DNA from: Fimbriimonadaceae bacterium
GTDB taxonomy: Bacteria; Armatimonadota; Fimbriimonadia; Fimbriimonadales; Fimbriimonadaceae
Direction of reading: 5' to 3'
NCBI GenBank assembly: GCA_020847855.1
Contig: JADLBH010000015.1
Location: 1 to 64,000 of the forward strand
Length of the DNA stretch: 64,000 nt
A program made the position numbers and the translations under genes. How positions within the stretch are numbered: position 1 is the first letter of the stretch; every line of letters starts with the position of its first letter. Shown piece by piece: positions 1-8,245 of the stretch. A model generated the notes under the pieces. The model worked only from the letters and a program-made list of their open reading frames with translations. It ran no database searches and was not told the DNA's origin.

Positions 1-129
1 CTGACCTCGGTGGGGCTGGAAGGGATGTGGCTCGGCCCTCAGGACGGGTTCCTCACCTGGGACGAGCTCGAGGCGCGGTACGAGCGGCGGCTCGCGCCGA
101 AGGGCGCCCCCCCGGTCGCCGCCCGATAA
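1..129 (+). CDS. 3' end of an unidentified protein (partial)
   Basis: Frame 1 is open from the window edge to a TAA at 127-129 and encodes a 42-residue C-terminal tail containing LEGMWLGPQDGFLTWDELEA. The start lies outside the window. The tail is too short to assign to a family. Codon use (strong G/C third positions) matches the neighbours, and the same-strand gene at 207 follows after 77 nt, so it may belong to the same transcription unit. The 77-nt gap shows no clear promoter. Confidence 0.6.
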   Translation: MTSVGLEGMWLGPQDGFLTWDELEARYERRLAPKGAPPVAAR

Positions 130-206
130 CGGAGCCGCCCTTCGCACCCGTGCGGGCACCTTGAACCGGGATCGAAGCAGGCCAAGCACGATGCCGAAGG
201 TGCAAA

Positions 207-677
207 ATGGGCCCCGTGGAGTGGCGAGTTGACTGGGGCCGTAGCCGTTGGGGGCAACGGGCGGTGGTGGCCCTGGCTGCACTCGCGGCAGGCGTGGCGG
301 GCACCGTTCTCTTGCAGAGCCCGATCGTGGGGGCCCTTGCCGTGGCCGCGGTGATCGCAAGCACGGCCGAGTTGTTCTTGCCTGTTCGGTACCGCCTCAC
401 CGAGGCCGACGCGCGATCCACGTGCGGTTTCAACACGAGCGTGATCCGTTGGGCCGATGTCAAGCGTCTAGTCCCTATCGAGGGCGGAGTGCGGCTCTCG
501 CCGTTGGCCGTCACGGGCCCGATGGAGACGTTCCGCGGGGTTGTGTTGCGGTACTGCGGCAATGAAAGGGAAGTATTGGGCAAAATAGGCGAACTTTGGG
601 GCGGCGATGCAGAGCTACTGGCTGAACGAGACGGATCCGACGAGGGAGGAGGCGATGCTGGATCGGCTCGCCCTTGA
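207..677 (+). CDS. small membrane protein with PH-like soluble tail, unknown function
   Basis: The 156-residue protein has two adjacent hydrophobic segments (about residues 18-35 and 39-58) followed by a soluble stretch (YRLTEADARSTCGFNTSVIRW). That layout resembles bacterial PH-like membrane proteins, where a hydrophobic hairpin is followed by a small beta domain; this is resemblance only. It is the first complete gene of a same-strand run of membrane genes reaching 4563. The last 71 bp overlap the next gene, which is long for this window, so either the C-terminal Gly/Asp/Glu-rich tail or the next gene's upstream start may be wrong. Confidence 0.6.
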   Translation: MGPVEWRVDWGRSRWGQRAVVALAALAAGVAGTVLLQSPIVGALAVAAVIASTAELFLPVRYRLTEADARSTCGFNTSVIRWADVKRLVPIEGGVRLSPLAVTGPMETFRGVVLRYCGNEREVLGKIGELWGGDAELLAERDGSDEGGGDAGSARP

Positions 678-921
678 GGTCACAAAGCGGGGGCTCCACG
701 TTCCCGCCGTGATCTTCCTCGAGATGCACAAGCCCCTGGCGAACGTCGCCGGGCACATGATGCTCGCAGCCTCCCCATTCGTCAGCCCGTTCATCGGGTT
801 CGATCGCTTCGATGGTTATAGCCGGCTTCTCTCGCGCCCAGAGAACGTCGAGCGGCTCATCCAGCGCATCGAGAACGACGCTAGCCTGAAGCAGGCAGAA
901 CCGGAGAAACCCAAGGACTAA
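607..921 (+). CDS. hypothetical protein of the membrane-gene run
   Basis: This 104-residue protein has one moderately hydrophobic stretch (about residues 45-65, around MMLAASPFVSPFIGF) and a charged C-terminus rich in E and K. I do not recognise a family. Two starts are possible: ATG at 607, or ATG at 655, which is preceded by GGGAGGAGG and would reduce the overlap with the upstream gene to 23 bp. The latter has the better ribosome site. The stop at 919-921 lies 3 nt before the next ATG, so translation is probably coupled to the gene at 925. Confidence 0.6.
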   Translation: MQSYWLNETDPTREEAMLDRLALEVTKRGLHVPAVIFLEMHKPLANVAGHMMLAASPFVSPFIGFDRFDGYSRLLSRPENVERLIQRIENDASLKQAEPEKPKD

Positions 922-924
922 CCT

Positions 925-1938
925 ATGCAGTGGCTCGATACCGGCAAGATCGGCATCTTCGTGACTTTGTTGATGGTGGCCTTCATCCTCTTCAACATTG
1001 CAAGGGCGAGGAAGGGCAAGAAGGAGCTCTTCATTCGGCGAATACCAGGGCTCAACGCGATTGACGACGCGATCGGGCGGGCCACGGAGATGGGCAGGCC
1101 GATCTTCATGGTGCCTGGCATCGGCACCCTCAACGCGATCTCGGTCCAGGCTGTGAACATCTTCGCCCAGGTCACAAAGACCGCTTCCCAATTCGCGACG
1201 CCGATCCGCATGTGCATCGCCGACGCGGCCGTCTACACCGTCGCACAAGAAGTGATTCGGGACGTATACCAGCGTCAAGGGATGCTGGAGCGGTTCGATG
1301 TGGACTCGGTACGGTTCATCTCGGACCGCCAGTTCGCCTTCGCTGCCGGTGTGAGCGGACTCCTGCACCGCGAGAAGGCGGCCGCAACCTTCCTGCTCGG
1401 CGAGTTTTATGCGGAGTCGCTCATCTTTGCGGAGACCGCGAACAGCATCGGTGCGATCCAGGTCGCAGGCTCGACCCAGACCTCCCAGACCCCGTTCTTC
1501 GTCGCCGCGTGCGACTACGTCCTGCTCGGGGACGAGTTCTACGCCGCGAGCGCTTACCTCACCCGCGAGCCGGTGCTCGTCGGTAGCCTGGTAGGGCAGG
1601 ACTGGTGCAAGATCATGATCACGGCCGCGGTCTTCTTGGGCGCCCTTTTCCACGGGGTTGAGCGCAGCCAGGTCGCCGCCTTTGAGTGGGCTCCGTATGC
1701 CGAGGCGAACGAGGCCGCCTTCTCCGCTTTGAGCGACGATGCCAAGGAGAAGGTCGCAGACGTGCAGGTTCAAGTGCCGTCTTCGGCCGAGCGCCAAGGC
1801 ATCCAGGCGCTGAAGAAGGGCAACGAGACGATGCTATACAGGATCTTCAACCCGAACCCGAGCGCCGAGGACCTCGTGATCGAGCGCGAGAAAAAGCCAC
1901 CACCTCCGGCAGCCGAGGGTGAGGAGGGGGGCGAATGA
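925..1938 (+). CDS. DUF6754-like membrane protein
   Basis: The 337-residue protein starts with a transmembrane helix (about residues 9-26) and a basic RARKGKK stop-transfer. A mixed region follows with MVPGIGTLNAISVQAVNIF, a long soluble middle part and a second hydrophobic segment near 225-245 (ITAAVFLGALFHGV). The tail is Pro/Glu-rich. From memory it resembles the uncharacterised DUF6754 family of Chloroflexota- and Armatimonadota-type genomes; no search was possible. It overlaps the next gene by 4 bp (ATGA), which indicates translational coupling with the multi-pass protein at 1935. The biochemical role is unknown. Confidence 0.7.
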   Translation: MQWLDTGKIGIFVTLLMVAFILFNIARARKGKKELFIRRIPGLNAIDDAIGRATEMGRPIFMVPGIGTLNAISVQAVNIFAQVTKTASQFATPIRMCIADAAVYTVAQEVIRDVYQRQGMLERFDVDSVRFISDRQFAFAAGVSGLLHREKAAATFLLGEFYAESLIFAETANSIGAIQVAGSTQTSQTPFFVAACDYVLLGDEFYAASAYLTREPVLVGSLVGQDWCKIMITAAVFLGALFHGVERSQVAAFEWAPYAEANEAAFSALSDDAKEKVADVQVQVPSSAERQGIQALKKGNETMLYRIFNPNPSAEDLVIEREKKPPPPAAEGEEGGE

Positions 1939-2852
1939 TCCTCGCTCAGCTCGATCCCCGGCTCAATTTCTTCGGCAAAGCCCCTTACTCCCTCGAGCTC
2001 TGGGGTTACGTGACAGCCGTGGTCGTCCTCGGGATCGCCTTGATCGTGGCGATGACCAAGCTGCCGACACGGGCGCGCAAGCCCCTGATCTGGACCAGCA
2101 CCTTCTTGGCGGGCGGCTTCTATGTGCTCTATTGGCTCTGGCCCCAGCCCGTGGGGCGGGGGCCGCTCGACCTTCCGAGAAACTCGGTCGAGGCAATGTC
2201 CTTCTGGATGAGCGACGCACAGGTCAAGGTCGCGGACGTCGCCAATATCCTTACCGCCTTTCTGCTCTGTCTCGGGATCTACTCCCTGCTTCGTGTCCAT
2301 ACGAACCGCATCCTACGCAAGCACGAGGACCGGTTCTTCAGCTGGGTGCTCATTGCGAGCATGTTCGGCATGCTGGTCTTGGGCTACATAGACTGGAGGC
2401 AAAGAACCTTCTTGGACAAGGACGGGAAGCTCCTGGAAATGGCGAACTGGGGCTTCGCCCAGTTCGGCAAGGACCTGCTCTTTGATGGCCTCTTCCAACA
2501 GATGGACGCGGCGATGTTCAGCATGATCGCGTTCTTCATCTTGTCTGCGGCATACCGCGCCTTCCGGATCCGCTCCGTCGAGGCGACCGTGCTCATGATC
2601 AGCGCCCTCATTCTCATCATCAGCATCATGGGGGCGGTGGTGTATGGCTGGAACAACATGATCACAAGCATGCTCCCGGTGGACTCGGCGCCCGTGCTGA
2701 ACAACTTCAAGATCAGTGAGATCGCGAACTGGGTGAGGAGCACGCTCCAGACTCCCGCGATCCGCGCGGTCGAGTTTGGCGTCGGGCTCGGGGCCCTTGC
2801 CATGGGACTGCGGCTCTGGCTCGGGCTGGAGAAAGGAGGCGTGACCGTATGA
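1935..2852 (+). CDS. multi-pass membrane protein, unknown function
   Basis: The 305 residues contain about seven hydrophobic helices (near 25-43, 52-69, 100-121, 134-152, 194-210, 217-239 and 280-298). Between helices 2 and 3 lies a loop with PVGRGPLDLPRNSVEAMSFW. There are no obvious catalytic motifs or an ABC signature. The start ATG lies in the stop codon region of the previous gene, and its own end overlaps the next gene by 4 bp. The context suggests an obligate membrane complex with the products of 925, 2849 and 3811. I cannot name the family. Confidence 0.65.
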   Translation: MILAQLDPRLNFFGKAPYSLELWGYVTAVVVLGIALIVAMTKLPTRARKPLIWTSTFLAGGFYVLYWLWPQPVGRGPLDLPRNSVEAMSFWMSDAQVKVADVANILTAFLLCLGIYSLLRVHTNRILRKHEDRFFSWVLIASMFGMLVLGYIDWRQRTFLDKDGKLLEMANWGFAQFGKDLLFDGLFQQMDAAMFSMIAFFILSAAYRAFRIRSVEATVLMISALILIISIMGAVVYGWNNMITSMLPVDSAPVLNNFKISEIANWVRSTLQTPAIRAVEFGVGLGALAMGLRLWLGLEKGGVTV

Positions 2853-3814
2853 AGCAGAACCGCTCCGTTTGGGACAAGCTACAAGGCATTGACCGCAGGA
2901 TCCTGTATTCGATCCTGATGGTTCTTACTTCCGTCCCGCTTTTCATCACCGTGGCGTTACCGGTCGATCCGGACCCTTCCAGCAAGGACTTTTACGCCAC
3001 GCTCATGGCGGTGCCGCCGGATCAGACGGTCTTCCTCCAGTCCGATTGGACGAACTCGACGCGCGGGGAGAACGGTGGGCACATGGAGTCCATCTTCCGC
3101 ATCCTTATGTCGAAGAAGCAGAAGTTCGTGATCTATAGCCTTGCCGATCCCCAGGCCCCGCAGGTTTTCCGGGACGTGATGCTCCGGATCAACCAGGAGC
3201 GGGAGTCCCAAGGCTTGCCGCGATACAAACCATGGGTGGACTACGTGGATCTCGGTTTCTTCGCGAACGCCGAAGGAACCACCGTGAGCATCGGCAACGA
3301 CGTGAGGCAGACGTTCGGAAGCCGCCGGGCAAAGGACGAGACCGGAGTCGAGCGCAACGTGTTCGAGTCCCCGGTGCTCCAGCCGATCAGCAAGGTCGGC
3401 GATGCGGGGCTCTTCCTCATCGTGACGGCGAGCAACACCATTGACTATGCCGTCCAGCGCCTGAGCGGCAAGGTCAAGATGGCGTGCGCCTGCACCGGCG
3501 TCATCGGCCCCTCCGCGCTCGTCTACTACCAGTCGAAACAGCTCGAGGGCGTGGCCGTGGGCCTCAAGGGCGTCTACGACATCGAGTACATGATGAACTA
3601 CGGGCTCAATGTCCAGGGCGCCGACGGAAAGACGATGGTCAGCTTCAGCGAGAAGCCGACGGTCACCGCGCCCCCTCTCACGGAAGGTACGAAGTTCGGC
3701 CGTGGCTCGAAGTACTTTGCCTCGCTTCACGCCGCGCTGGGGCTCGTGATCCTCGCCGTGGTGCTCGGAAACGTGGGGATGTTCGCTAGCCGCAAGAAGG
3801 AGAAGCAATCGTGA
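2849..3814 (+). CDS. membrane-anchored protein with large extracytoplasmic domain
   Basis: The 321-residue protein has one hydrophobic segment near the N-terminus (about 18-38, YSILMVLTSVPLFITVALPV) and one near the C-terminus (about 293-312). A domain of roughly 250 residues lies between them and probably faces the periplasm. This domain contains LQSDWTNSTRGENGGHMESI and a small-residue stretch ACACTGVIGPSALVYY. The gene starts inside the stop of the previous gene (ATGA) and ends 4 bp into the next (GTGA). The two-anchor topology suits a sensor, scaffold or pore-associated subunit, but no function can be stated. Confidence 0.65.
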   Translation: MKQNRSVWDKLQGIDRRILYSILMVLTSVPLFITVALPVDPDPSSKDFYATLMAVPPDQTVFLQSDWTNSTRGENGGHMESIFRILMSKKQKFVIYSLADPQAPQVFRDVMLRINQERESQGLPRYKPWVDYVDLGFFANAEGTTVSIGNDVRQTFGSRRAKDETGVERNVFESPVLQPISKVGDAGLFLIVTASNTIDYAVQRLSGKVKMACACTGVIGPSALVYYQSKQLEGVAVGLKGVYDIEYMMNYGLNVQGADGKTMVSFSEKPTVTAPPLTEGTKFGRGSKYFASLHAALGLVILAVVLGNVGMFASRKKEKQS

Positions 3815-4563
3815 CGATTGACCAGTACATCGCCTTCAAGCTGAGCCTGGGCGTACTCGCGACGCTGGGACTCTACAGCGTGCTTTTCAAGGAGACCCGG
3901 TTCTATCGGTTCTTCGAGCACATCTTCCTTGGGCTGGCCGCGGGCTACACCCTCGTCGCCACGTGGACCGACACCCTCTATCAGGTGTGGTGGCAAAGGA
4001 TGATGGGGCAGTTCCAAGGCGAGGGGCCCAAGATGGCCGAACCAGGCTACTGGGCCTATGCCGCGCTTCTGCCGATCGGGCTAATGGGTTACACCGTGTT
4101 CAGCAAGAGGAACAACTGGATGAGCCGAATCCCGATCGGGATCATCCTCGGAATGTGGTCCGGGCAACAGATCCTTGTGTGGTGGAACACCTATGGCCCA
4201 CAGCTCTACAGCACGATGCAGCCCATTTGGCCGACGAACTGGTCCTCGATGACCAAGCCACCGGCCGCCGGTCTCAGCCCGGAGCAGGCCGCCGAGGTCG
4301 CTGCCAGTCTTTACCCCAGCCAAGCCTTGACCAACGTCATCTTCGTGCTGACCTTCCTGGCCGCGTTCAGCTACTTCATCTTTAGTTTTGAGCTCAAGAG
4401 CAAGTTCTTGCTAGGATTCAACAAGCTCGGAAGGTGGTTGCTGATGATCGGCTTCGGCGCGATCTTCGGAAGCACGGTCATGGGCCGGTTCGCGCTGGAG
4501 ATTGACCGAATGGCGTTCATCTGGATCGAGTGGATCCAGTCGCTTCAGAACCTCCGCCCCTAA
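3811..4563 (+). CDS. polytopic membrane protein, last gene of the unknown membrane cluster
   Basis: The 250-residue protein starts at GTG 3811, which overlaps the preceding TGA stop. About six hydrophobic helices are visible (near 10-27, 33-52, 72-90, 103-123, 165-190 and 207-225). The loop between helices 4 and 5 is aromatic and proline-rich (YSTMQPIWPTNWSSMTKPP). It is the last member of the coupled membrane run; recO follows after 1 nt. No catalytic residues or known family were recognised. Confidence 0.65.
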   Translation: MTIDQYIAFKLSLGVLATLGLYSVLFKETRFYRFFEHIFLGLAAGYTLVATWTDTLYQVWWQRMMGQFQGEGPKMAEPGYWAYAALLPIGLMGYTVFSKRNNWMSRIPIGIILGMWSGQQILVWWNTYGPQLYSTMQPIWPTNWSSMTKPPAAGLSPEQAAEVAASLYPSQALTNVIFVLTFLAAFSYFIFSFELKSKFLLGFNKLGRWLLMIGFGAIFGSTVMGRFALEIDRMAFIWIEWIQSLQNLRP

Positions 4564-4564
4564 G

Positions 4565-5311
4565 GTGGCTGACTCCGTAGCGGAAGCGGTCGTGCTCTTG
4601 CGCAGAGACGTTGGCGAGAACGACCGCCTGCTTCACCTCCTCACCCAGGAGGCGGGCATCGTGGTGGCTCTGGCGAAAGGCTCTCGGAAGCCAGGGTCGA
4701 GGCTCGCCGGGGCCTCCGAGCCGCTCTCAGCTTCCAAGTTTGACCTGGCGTCGGCGCGGCACCGATCCATTGTGCGGGCCGCCCATCAGACTCGCGCCTG
4801 GCCCGGACTCCGAAGAGACTTTGGCAAGCTATCCGCCGCACTCTCGCTCGTTGAGATTGTGGATCGCTCCATGCCGCACGGGTGCCCGGCACCGGACGTT
4901 TATGCCTGGCTCATGGGGTCGCTGGCCGCGCTCGATCATAGCGAGGATTGGCGAATCGGGTACGCATGGGCCGCCGCCAGGCTCCTGGAAGTCGAGGGGC
5001 AACGGCCAGCGTGGAGCCGATCCGCGGAAGCGGGGGGTCCGCTCGACGCCAACCCGGCATGGATCAGTGCGGCAGCAGGAGGGCACGTTCCTATGGGACG
5101 GCACAACCGATTCCCCGATGCCTTCCTCACTCGTGCCGAAGCACTGATCGCGCTGGACAAACTCACCGACCTGGGTGCCCCGCCGCCTCGTCTCAAGTTC
5201 GCAAACGAGACTGTCACGGCGGTAGCTCGCTACTGGCTGGCTGTGATCGGCGCCCGCCTTCCGGCGACCCATGCAGTCATGACCTACGTCACCCAGGCTG
5301 CCGATTCGTGA
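4565..5311 (+). CDS. recO: DNA repair protein RecO
   Basis: RecO helps load RecA by acting with RecF and RecR on SSB-coated single-stranded DNA. The 248-residue reading starting at GTG 4565 begins ADSVAEAVVLLRRDVGENDR. This is the family's N-terminal OB-fold pattern, followed by LLHLLTQEAGIVVALAKGSRKPGSRLAG. The rest is the helical C-terminal domain; the length is normal for RecO. An upstream ATG at 4502 would add 21 residues lying wholly inside the preceding gene, so the GTG directly after that stop is preferred. The 3' end overlaps the convergent gene at 5289 by 23 bp. No zinc-binding cysteine cluster is visible. Confidence 0.85.
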   Translation: MADSVAEAVVLLRRDVGENDRLLHLLTQEAGIVVALAKGSRKPGSRLAGASEPLSASKFDLASARHRSIVRAAHQTRAWPGLRRDFGKLSAALSLVEIVDRSMPHGCPAPDVYAWLMGSLAALDHSEDWRIGYAWAAARLLEVEGQRPAWSRSAEAGGPLDANPAWISAAAGGHVPMGRHNRFPDAFLTRAEALIALDKLTDLGAPPPRLKFANETVTAVARYWLAVIGARLPATHAVMTYVTQAADS

Positions 5312-5948
5312 GCAGACCGCGCATCCTCAGGTTGCCGCGCAGGACTTCGTTCCACTCGACCTTGGCCTCGAGACTGGCGGCCGTGCCTTGTGCCCTAGAC
5401 CGTAGGTCTTCCAGATGGTCGAAGTTGCCGCCGTTCTGAAGCACCGTCCTTTCGAAGGCGGCGTTCTCCGAGTCGAGTGCCTTGGCCAGGTCTGCTGCTC
5501 CTGTAGGGTCCGTTCGCGGCAGCTCGCTGGGCCCCTTCACAGTGGCATCCACTTGCCAATCGCCAGGAGGCAGGGAAGGGGTGGTGCCGTACTCGGGTGC
5601 GGTGGGGGCGGTCCCGTCCGGAACCACCGTCGTTGCGCCCCCCGGAAGGGGCGGGGCAGTGGCCGGGCCTAAGGATGTAAAGAAGAAACCGGCAAGCACG
5701 AACGAAAGAAGCACGAGGATCAAGGCAATCACGGTCCAAAGGGCCGGCCTTCGTGGTGCCTTCCGCTCCCTGACCGCCCGCAAGGCAGCCTCGGCGATCT
5801 CCGGTGGCGCACCCAAGGAGTGGGCCACATCGGACAATGTGCGGCTCTCGGCAGGGGCCGCGAGCATCCGCTTGCGGATCTCCTGGGCCACCTGCTTCGC
5901 CTCTCTCGGGTCCAGGGGTTCCTCCGATGATCGGTGTTCGTGGGTCAC
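5289..5948 (-). CDS. single-pass membrane protein, unknown function
   Basis: The 219-residue protein has a soluble N-terminal region (about 1-68) with a helical pattern, one strong transmembrane helix (about 70-92, around VIALILVLLSFVLAGFFF) and a Pro/Gly/Thr-rich, then charged, extracytoplasmic part. The start is placed at GTG 5948 because it overlaps the TGA stop of the upstream gene (GTGA), the normal coupling in this window; a longer ATG version has a low-complexity Arg/Pro extension inside the neighbour. It forms a two-gene unit with 5945-6958. No family recognised. Confidence 0.6.
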   Translation of the reverse strand: MTHEHRSSEEPLDPREAKQVAQEIRKRMLAAPAESRTLSDVAHSLGAPPEIAEAALRAVRERKAPRRPALWTVIALILVLLSFVLAGFFFTSLGPATAPPLPGGATTVVPDGTAPTAPEYGTTPSLPPGDWQVDATVKGPSELPRTDPTGAADLAKALDSENAAFERTVLQNGGNFDHLEDLRSRAQGTAASLEAKVEWNEVLRGNLRMRGLLTNRQPG

Positions 5949-6958
5949 GGCTGCCCTTGCGGGGCTGCCTGAGCCTCCAGCATTCGCTCTTGGAAGTACT
6001 CGGCTGCCCAGATCGCCCGCGTCGAGAAGGTCACACAGAGCCCCTCCAGGGCGCCATCGGCGTGGAGGGCGTTCGGCAGGAACGTGCGATAAGCGAGGAG
6101 GCCGCCGTGCATGCACCACGAGCCGAGGGTGTGACAGCGCCGATATTCGTTGCGCTCGTAGCTATTGAGGTCGAGGACTAAGTGGCCGATCGCTTGTGGA
6201 CTCAGCTGCAAGGGTAGGGTCAAAGTCGCGTGGAGACCGTTGCCGAGCGAGGCGTGCGGCTCGTCCGCGCATACCTCCAACCGAATCAAACCTTCGCCGC
6301 ACGGCCAGTCGTAGTCGGCGTTCAATCGGCTCTGGCCGTCCGTTTCGAAAGAACGGGCCTCCCTTTCCATCACCCAACCCGCCCGCTGCCATGTAGGGTC
6401 GTCGAGCCATTTGCTCGGACCGTCGCCCGAGGGGTGAAAGAGGCACTCCGCGTGGGAGAGCATCGCGTCCGGTTGGGCGCGGAGCCCCGCACTAGGATGA
6501 CCGGAGGTAGCGGCGATCGCCCTGAACTCCGATTGGAACCGCCGAGCCATGGCCATGGCCTCGGAGATCTGGACGGCCACGGCGGCTGCGAAAGTCCGCT
6601 TGAGCCAGTCCACGTCGTCCCCAGTCGCATAGACTGCGGCATAGAGTCGGAACGTGTCGTCGGTACCGTCGTAGACCGGGCCGCTGAAAGTACACTCGTC
6701 CATGGCGGACTCGAGCGCCATGGCAAGCTCCTTGAGATGGCCCCGGCCCTTGATCATGTCCGTCTCGGCCGTGACCTTGTAGACGCTCTGCGAGCCGCGG
6801 AACACCCCCATGTCGGTGTTGACCCGAGTCGCCAAGTCGCACGCCCAATAGGTGAATCCGCTCGGGGTCGCGACCATGTACTGGTCGTCAATACGGAGAA
6901 GGTCGTGCGCCTCGCAGACGATGTCCTCGCCGGGAGTCTCTCGGTGCTTCCAAGCCAT
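5945..6958 (-). CDS. uncharacterised soluble protein
   Basis: The 337-residue protein has no signal peptide or membrane helix. It contains an aromatic and acidic N-terminal region (HDLLRIDDQYMVATPSGFTY), a helical middle part and a C-terminal part with NSYERNEYRRCHTLGSW. I do not recognise it. A -10-like TATAGT lies at 6979-6984 on the minus strand, and a GGAG ribosome site ends 6 nt before the ATG, so this start is well supported and the mRNA has a short leader. The downstream gene overlaps by 4 bp. Confidence 0.6.
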   Translation of the reverse strand: MAWKHRETPGEDIVCEAHDLLRIDDQYMVATPSGFTYWACDLATRVNTDMGVFRGSQSVYKVTAETDMIKGRGHLKELAMALESAMDECTFSGPVYDGTDDTFRLYAAVYATGDDVDWLKRTFAAAVAVQISEAMAMARRFQSEFRAIAATSGHPSAGLRAQPDAMLSHAECLFHPSGDGPSKWLDDPTWQRAGWVMEREARSFETDGQSRLNADYDWPCGEGLIRLEVCADEPHASLGNGLHATLTLPLQLSPQAIGHLVLDLNSYERNEYRRCHTLGSWCMHGGLLAYRTFLPNALHADGALEGLCVTFSTRAIWAAEYFQERMLEAQAAPQGQP

Positions 6959-7040
6959 TCGTCGGTCTCCTTCCCAAGACTATACGGCCCGCCAGCCCTT
7001 CGGGTTCGGGTGCGAGTCGAATCATGGTAGCCTTTTTTCC

Positions 7041-8081
7041 ATGCCTATCCGCCGAGTGGCGACCCCGGTGATCGCATTGGCCGCGTGTGTGTTCCTGGTC
7101 TTCCTCGTGCTCCGCTCGAGTGCCCAGGATGCGAACCGCACGACCCTACGGGCCATGACCTACAACATCGAGTGGTTCTCGGAGGATGCGAACCCGGTCC
7201 GCGTGGCCAATCTCAAGGCCGTGCTCGCCGATGTGAAGCCCGACATCGTGGGGATGGAAGAGATCCAGAGCCGAAAGGCACTGGAGCAGGTGTTCGACAC
7301 CAAGCAGTGGCAGCTCGGCCTGGACGACGACCCAAAGGAGGCCCAGGAGTTGGCGATCGCGGTCCGCAGGCCCTATGTGCTGATCGGCACCCAGATGGTG
7401 TTTCGGGGCCCTGCCCTGGATCGCGCCTACCCCAACGATCGGGACGCCCTTCGCGCCGTGGTCCAAACGCCCTCGGGAGGGCAGATCGTCGTCTACGTCC
7501 TCCACATGAAGAGCCGCAGCGGGGGCCGACGCACAACGGACGTCCAGCGGGAGATGGCGTGCTCGCTCCTTTCGGCCTACATCGCCCACCGACCCGAGGA
7601 GCCCAACGTCCTCGTCATGGGGGACATGAACGACGCCCCGAACGACCGGAGCGTGAACATGCTCGAGACCGGCGACGTGCTCGCCCCCGCTGGCAAGACG
7701 AAAGCTCGAGTGCTCTTCAACCTCACCGAAGGTCTGGCAGAGCGCGACCAGGTCACGTTTGGCCTCAGTGAGCTCTATGAGGATGGGAAGCCGTTGAGCC
7801 CGGTGGTCAAGGGGGCGTATGCCGAGAACGAGCGGCTTCGCGGCCAAGACTACCGATACCCTCAGGACGTGAAAGTGGTGCAAACGTTCATGGACCAGAT
7901 CCTGGCCTCGCCGGGAATGGCTCGTGCGTGGAACGGCAACGTGAAGGTCTACACCGGGGCGGCTGCGATGAGGGGTACAGGAGGCCGGACCCAACTCTCC
8001 AACGGTGTGGCCAACTACACGCAGAAGGGCGATCTGGCAAGCGACCACGCTCCCGTCTATGCCGACTTCCGTGCGCCCTGA
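7041..8081 (+). CDS. secreted endonuclease/exonuclease/phosphatase (EEP) family protein
   Basis: The 346-residue protein starts at ATG 7041 with a signal sequence (about residues 8-28, VIALAACVFLVFLVLRSSAQ). The EEP metal-dependent hydrolase fold is shown by TYNIEWF (Asn42), GMEEIQ (Glu73/74), VLVMGDMND (metal/catalytic Asp and Asn) and the C-terminal SDHAPV. All four family motifs are intact, so it should be active on phosphodiester or phosphate-ester substrates outside the cytoplasm; DNA, RNA or lipid headgroup cannot be separated from sequence. An upstream ATG at 6852 is rejected because its extension lies antisense to the neighbouring gene and is not signal-like. The gene is monocistronic and divergent from 6958. 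Confidence 0.8.
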   Translation: MPIRRVATPVIALAACVFLVFLVLRSSAQDANRTTLRAMTYNIEWFSEDANPVRVANLKAVLADVKPDIVGMEEIQSRKALEQVFDTKQWQLGLDDDPKEAQELAIAVRRPYVLIGTQMVFRGPALDRAYPNDRDALRAVVQTPSGGQIVVYVLHMKSRSGGRRTTDVQREMACSLLSAYIAHRPEEPNVLVMGDMNDAPNDRSVNMLETGDVLAPAGKTKARVLFNLTEGLAERDQVTFGLSELYEDGKPLSPVVKGAYAENERLRGQDYRYPQDVKVVQTFMDQILASPGMARAWNGNVKVYTGAAAMRGTGGRTQLSNGVANYTQKGDLASDHAPVYADFRAP

Positions 8082-8245
8082 GACAGCTACCCGGTACTTA
8101 TGCTGGAAAAGTCTCGAGGGGCTAGCATTTGTCTGGGAACTCGTTCAGAATGGAAGAAGCACCTGATTGGTCATGGGCGCTCGCGCTTAGGGTGTGCCGC
8201 GAAATGCGGGACTGGCCACGGATCCATCTTTTGGAGACAACAAAA

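Noticed and set aside
511-1797. 428-codon open frame on the minus strand
   Set aside because: Lies antisense to the coupled genes at 607 and 925, which have consistent overlaps and membrane helices.
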